Part shown: positions 6,032-7,385 of the stretch, piece by piece
How the letters are laid out: the number at the start of each line of letters is the position of its first letter
Numbering within the stretch: position 1 is the first letter of the stretch
From: an uncultured Oscillospiraceae bacterium
GTDB lineage: Bacteria > Bacillota > Clostridia > Oscillospirales > Oscillospiraceae
Assembly (NCBI GenBank): GCA_934668605.1
Contig: CAKUNY010000094.1
Location: 1 to 7,385, forward strand
Reading direction: 5' to 3'
Length of the DNA: 7,385 nucleotides
Program-made: the position numbers and the translations under genes
Notes under the pieces: generated by a model
Told to the model about the DNA's origin: nothing
Seen by the model: the letters and a program-made list of their open reading frames with translations, nothing else
The model's database searches: none

Positions 6032-6952
6032 ATGCTTCTGATGCTCAAATATGCGCTGCTTTCGGCAACGGTTCTGATGCTTGTGGCGCTCGGCGGCTGC
6101 TTCTCGGAGCATTCCGGCGTCATCAACCTCGCGCTCGAGGGCATCATGGTCATCGGCGGCCTGGTCGGCACGATGGCGCTGAACCTTCTGCCCGCCGACA
6201 TGGCAAACGCGTGGAAGGTTGCGATCTCGATCCTTCTCGCGGCGGCATCCGGCGTTGTTTACTCGTCGCTGCTCGCCTTCTCGGCCATTAACTTAAAAGC
6301 TGACCAGACCATCGGCGGCACGGCGCTGAACCTACTTTCCACAGCCATTGCCCTTGTCGTGGTCAAGCGCTACAACGGCACGCAGTCGGCCAAATTAAGC
6401 TACGACAACTCCCCGTTCATCTTTCAGATCGGCGGCCTCACTGTCAACGTCTTTCTGATCATCGGCCTTGTGCTGCTGGCCGTCTCGATCGTCCTTCTTT
6501 ACAAGACGCGCTTTGGTCTTCGCTTGCAGGCCTGCGGCGAGCATCCGCAGGCGGCGGGCTCGGTCGGCATCAACGTCTATAAGATGCGTTGGGCGGGCGT
6601 CCTCATCTCGGGCTTCCTGGCCGGTATCGGCGGCTTTGCCTACATTGTGCCCGCGGTTCAGACGTGGAACTTTGAGGTCGGCGTCGCCGGCATGGGCTTT
6701 CTTGCGCTGGCAGTTATGATCTTCGGCCAGTGGAAGCCGGGAAAGATCGCGCTTGCTGCCATCTTCTTCGCGATCTTCAAGTCGCTTGCAAACATCTACG
6801 ACTCCATTGGCTGGTTGAGCGCGCTGCATTTAACGAAGGAGCTCTATAACATGATGCCCTTCGCGGCCTCCATGGTCATCCTCGCCTTCACCTCCAAGCG
6901 CTCCAGAGCGCCGAAGGCCGAGGGTATCCCCTATGATAAAGGGCAGAGATAA
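6032..6952 (+). CDS. Nucleoside ABC transporter permease 2 (NupQ/YufQ-like)
   Basis: The second BPD_transp_2 permease (306 aa) completes the channel heterodimer. Its ATG (6032) is one base after the stop of permease 1, with AAAGGAGG (6015-6022) placed 9 bases upstream. An upstream in-frame ATG at 5948 would add 28 residues rich in Arg and Lys, overlap permease 1 and lack this ribosome binding site, so it is rejected. Family signatures are SGVINLALEGIM (28-39), GLRLQACGEHPQAAGSVGI (162-180, coupling loop), SGFLAGIGGFAY (193-204) and GFLALAVMIFGQWKP (222-236). Hydrophobic segments alternate through the chain from residue 7 to about 287, and the C-terminus is short and basic. LGGC at 20-23 resembles a lipobox but lies in a conserved membrane segment of the permease. 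No terminator follows, so transcription may continue toward the phosphorylase gene. Confidence 0.93.
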   Translation: MLLMLKYALLSATVLMLVALGGCFSEHSGVINLALEGIMVIGGLVGTMALNLLPADMANAWKVAISILLAAASGVVYSSLLAFSAINLKADQTIGGTALNLLSTAIALVVVKRYNGTQSAKLSYDNSPFIFQIGGLTVNVFLIIGLVLLAVSIVLLYKTRFGLRLQACGEHPQAAGSVGINVYKMRWAGVLISGFLAGIGGFAYIVPAVQTWNFEVGVAGMGFLALAVMIFGQWKPGKIALAAIFFAIFKSLANIYDSIGWLSALHLTKELYNMMPFAASMVILAFTSKRSRAPKAEGIPYDKGQR

Positions 6953-6979
6953 GCATTTGCACTGCACCCGCTGGTTGTT

Positions 6980-7118
6980 CGTATGGGGCGATTGAGCACA
7001 TCGCCCCATTGGGTACCACCGAATTCGCCGAAGATTTCCATAAAACCGGTGCATGCCGCCGGGTCGATGTGGGCATCGACCCCTACGCCCATCTCGGACG
7101 TGCACGGAAATTTCGTAC
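6980..7118. repeat. Double-hairpin intergenic repeat, copy A
   Basis: The copy has imperfect terminal inverted repeats of 13 bases (6980-6992 against 7075-7087, 11 of 13 matching CGTAGGGG-type ends). Each end also folds locally: left stem 6983-6992/7000-7009 (10 bp) and right stem 7061-7069/7074-7082 (9 bp). The centre contains CGAATTCGCCGAAG (7020-7033), identical in copy B. A 35-base tail from 7084 to 7118 matches copy B at 28 positions. No open reading frame of interest lies in it and no T-run follows the hairpins, so they are not typical terminators. It lies 27 bases after permease 2. The 35 bases between the copies (7119-7153) show no feature I recognise. Confidence 0.75.
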
Positions 7119-7153
7119 GTACGGATGCCCGGTCCGGAAATCTTCCCGCATTT

Positions 7154-7290
7154 CGTAGGGGCGGACGACCCTGTCCGCCCTTGGGAAGCTGCGAATTCGC
7201 CGAAGTCTTCTGTAAAAACAGAATATTTCTGCGGGCGGACAGAGGCGTCCGCCCCTACGCACCTCCCGGAGGTGCGCGGAAATTGCGAAC
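7154..7290. repeat. Double-hairpin intergenic repeat, copy B
   Basis: Perfect 13-base terminal inverted repeats CGTAGGGGCGGAC (7154-7166) and GTCCGCCCCTACG (7247-7259) bound the copy. Local stems are 7157-7166/7173-7182 and 7233-7240/7247-7254, a small central hairpin is TTCTGT-AAAA-ACAGAA (7208-7223), and CGCACCTCCCGGAGGTGCG (7258-7276) forms a tail hairpin. It is offset from copy A by 172 bases through the core and tail. Relative to A, both arms of each end stem have changed together, so pairing is kept. GTAGGGGCGG...CCGCCCCTAC repeats are, from memory, common between genes in Oscillospiraceae genomes. No target duplication is evident. Confidence 0.8.
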
Positions 7291-7299
7291 GCTATCGGC

Positions 7300-7309
7300 A
7301 AAACGTTTT
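7300..7309 (+). promoter_or_regulatory. AAAACGTTTT palindrome before the phosphorylase gene
   Basis: A 10-bp perfect palindrome lies 9 bases ahead of the ribosome binding site AAAGGAG (7319-7325). It shares the 8-base core AAACGTTT with the palindrome in the transporter leader (3276-3283). An operator role is a guess from position and resemblance. I see no convincing promoter between copy B and the gene. Confidence 0.3.
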
Positions 7310-7333
7310 TGACGTTACAAAGGAGAACTCTCT

Positions 7334-7385
7334 ATGAGAATGGTTGATTTGATTGAAAAAAAGCGCGATGGTGGCGTGTTATCCG
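7334..7385 (+). CDS. pdp: Pyrimidine-nucleoside phosphorylase, N-terminal fragment
   Basis: Only the first 17 codons are present; the gene runs off the window. The peptide MRMVDLIEKKRDGGVLS closely resembles the start of Bacillus-type pyrimidine-nucleoside phosphorylase (MRMVDII.KK..G..L) and the E. coli thymidine phosphorylase DeoA start (IIRKKRDG..LS). These cytoplasmic enzymes split uridine, thymidine or deoxyuridine with phosphate into base and (deoxy)ribose-1-phosphate. The ATG is 8 bases after a strong AAAGGAG (7319-7325). Its place behind a nucleoside importer fits this reading well. The active-site residues lie outside the window, so subtype (Pdp or DeoA) cannot be settled, and anthranilate phosphoribosyltransferase relatives are a less likely alternative. 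Confidence 0.8.
   Translation, partial: MRMVDLIEKKRDGGVLS

Noticed and set aside
6092..6103. Lipobox-like LGGC in permease 2
   Set aside because: The cysteine falls in the first membrane segment of a permease whose following SGVINLALEG motif is family-typical; a lipoprotein cut here would remove a membrane helix.
5296..6201. A 301-codon minus-strand frame spanning the two permease genes
   Set aside because: It is charged and low-complexity (Arg/Asp/Glu/Ala), as expected when GC-rich membrane-protein codons are read backwards, and it has no start signals.
6928..6944. CCC...GGG pairing at the end of permease 2 as a terminator
   Set aside because: The stem is only about three base pairs and no T-run follows.
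6980..7290. The tandem repeats as a CRISPR array
   Set aside because: There are only two copies of about 137 bases, with diverged ends and internal hairpins, no short regular repeat-spacer pattern and no cas genes.
6983..7312. Small open frames in the intergenic repeat region on both strands
   Set aside because: They run through the inverted repeats and hairpins, lack ribosome binding sites, and their products are unlike known proteins.

Overview
The window looks like chromosomal DNA from a GC-rich member of the Clostridia, most likely Oscillospiraceae/Ruminococcaceae-like. The reasons are strong AAGGAGG-type ribosome binding sites, sigma-A-type promoters, TTG starts, a single-chain (alpha2) glycyl-tRNA synthetase, a BMP-type nucleoside ABC transporter, and GTAGGGGCGG...CCGCCCCTAC intergenic repeats. 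This placement is an inference from style and gene content; no marker gene proves it.

Layout. Bases 1-329 hold no recognisable gene, only two minus-strand terminators. A tRNA-Val(GAC) gene lies on the minus strand (330-406) with a near-consensus promoter behind it. Next on the minus strand is a DUF3810 membrane protein with a zinc-protease HExxH motif (480-1541), probably starting at a TTG. A short divergent promoter region (1542-1698) separates it from glyQS on the plus strand (1699-3114), which ends in a textbook terminator (3127-3164).

From 3221 a new plus-strand transcription unit begins. It has a promoter, a roughly 90-nt leader containing a 14-bp perfect palindrome and a hairpin near the ribosome binding site, then three tightly packed genes. 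These encode a double-domain ABC ATPase (3346-4872) and two membrane permeases (4885-6030 and 6032-6952) of the NupO/NupP/NupQ (YufOPQ) nucleoside-importer type. A 381-base gap (6953-7333) follows, with two diverged copies of a double-hairpin repeat. The window ends in the first 17 codons of a probable pyrimidine-nucleoside phosphorylase (7334 onward).

Together, the transporter and phosphorylase suggest a nucleoside scavenging route: import, then phosphorolysis to base plus (deoxy)ribose-1-phosphate. The partner substrate-binding lipoprotein is not in the window. The transporter leader and the phosphorylase leader share an AAACGTTT-centred palindrome of the kind LacI-family regulators bind, so a shared regulator is possible but unproven. 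I see no CRISPR array, transposase, toxin-antitoxin pair, phage gene or clearly new defence system. The least ordinary items are the structured transporter leader, the paired double-hairpin repeats and the minimal ATG-TAA in the glyQS leader.
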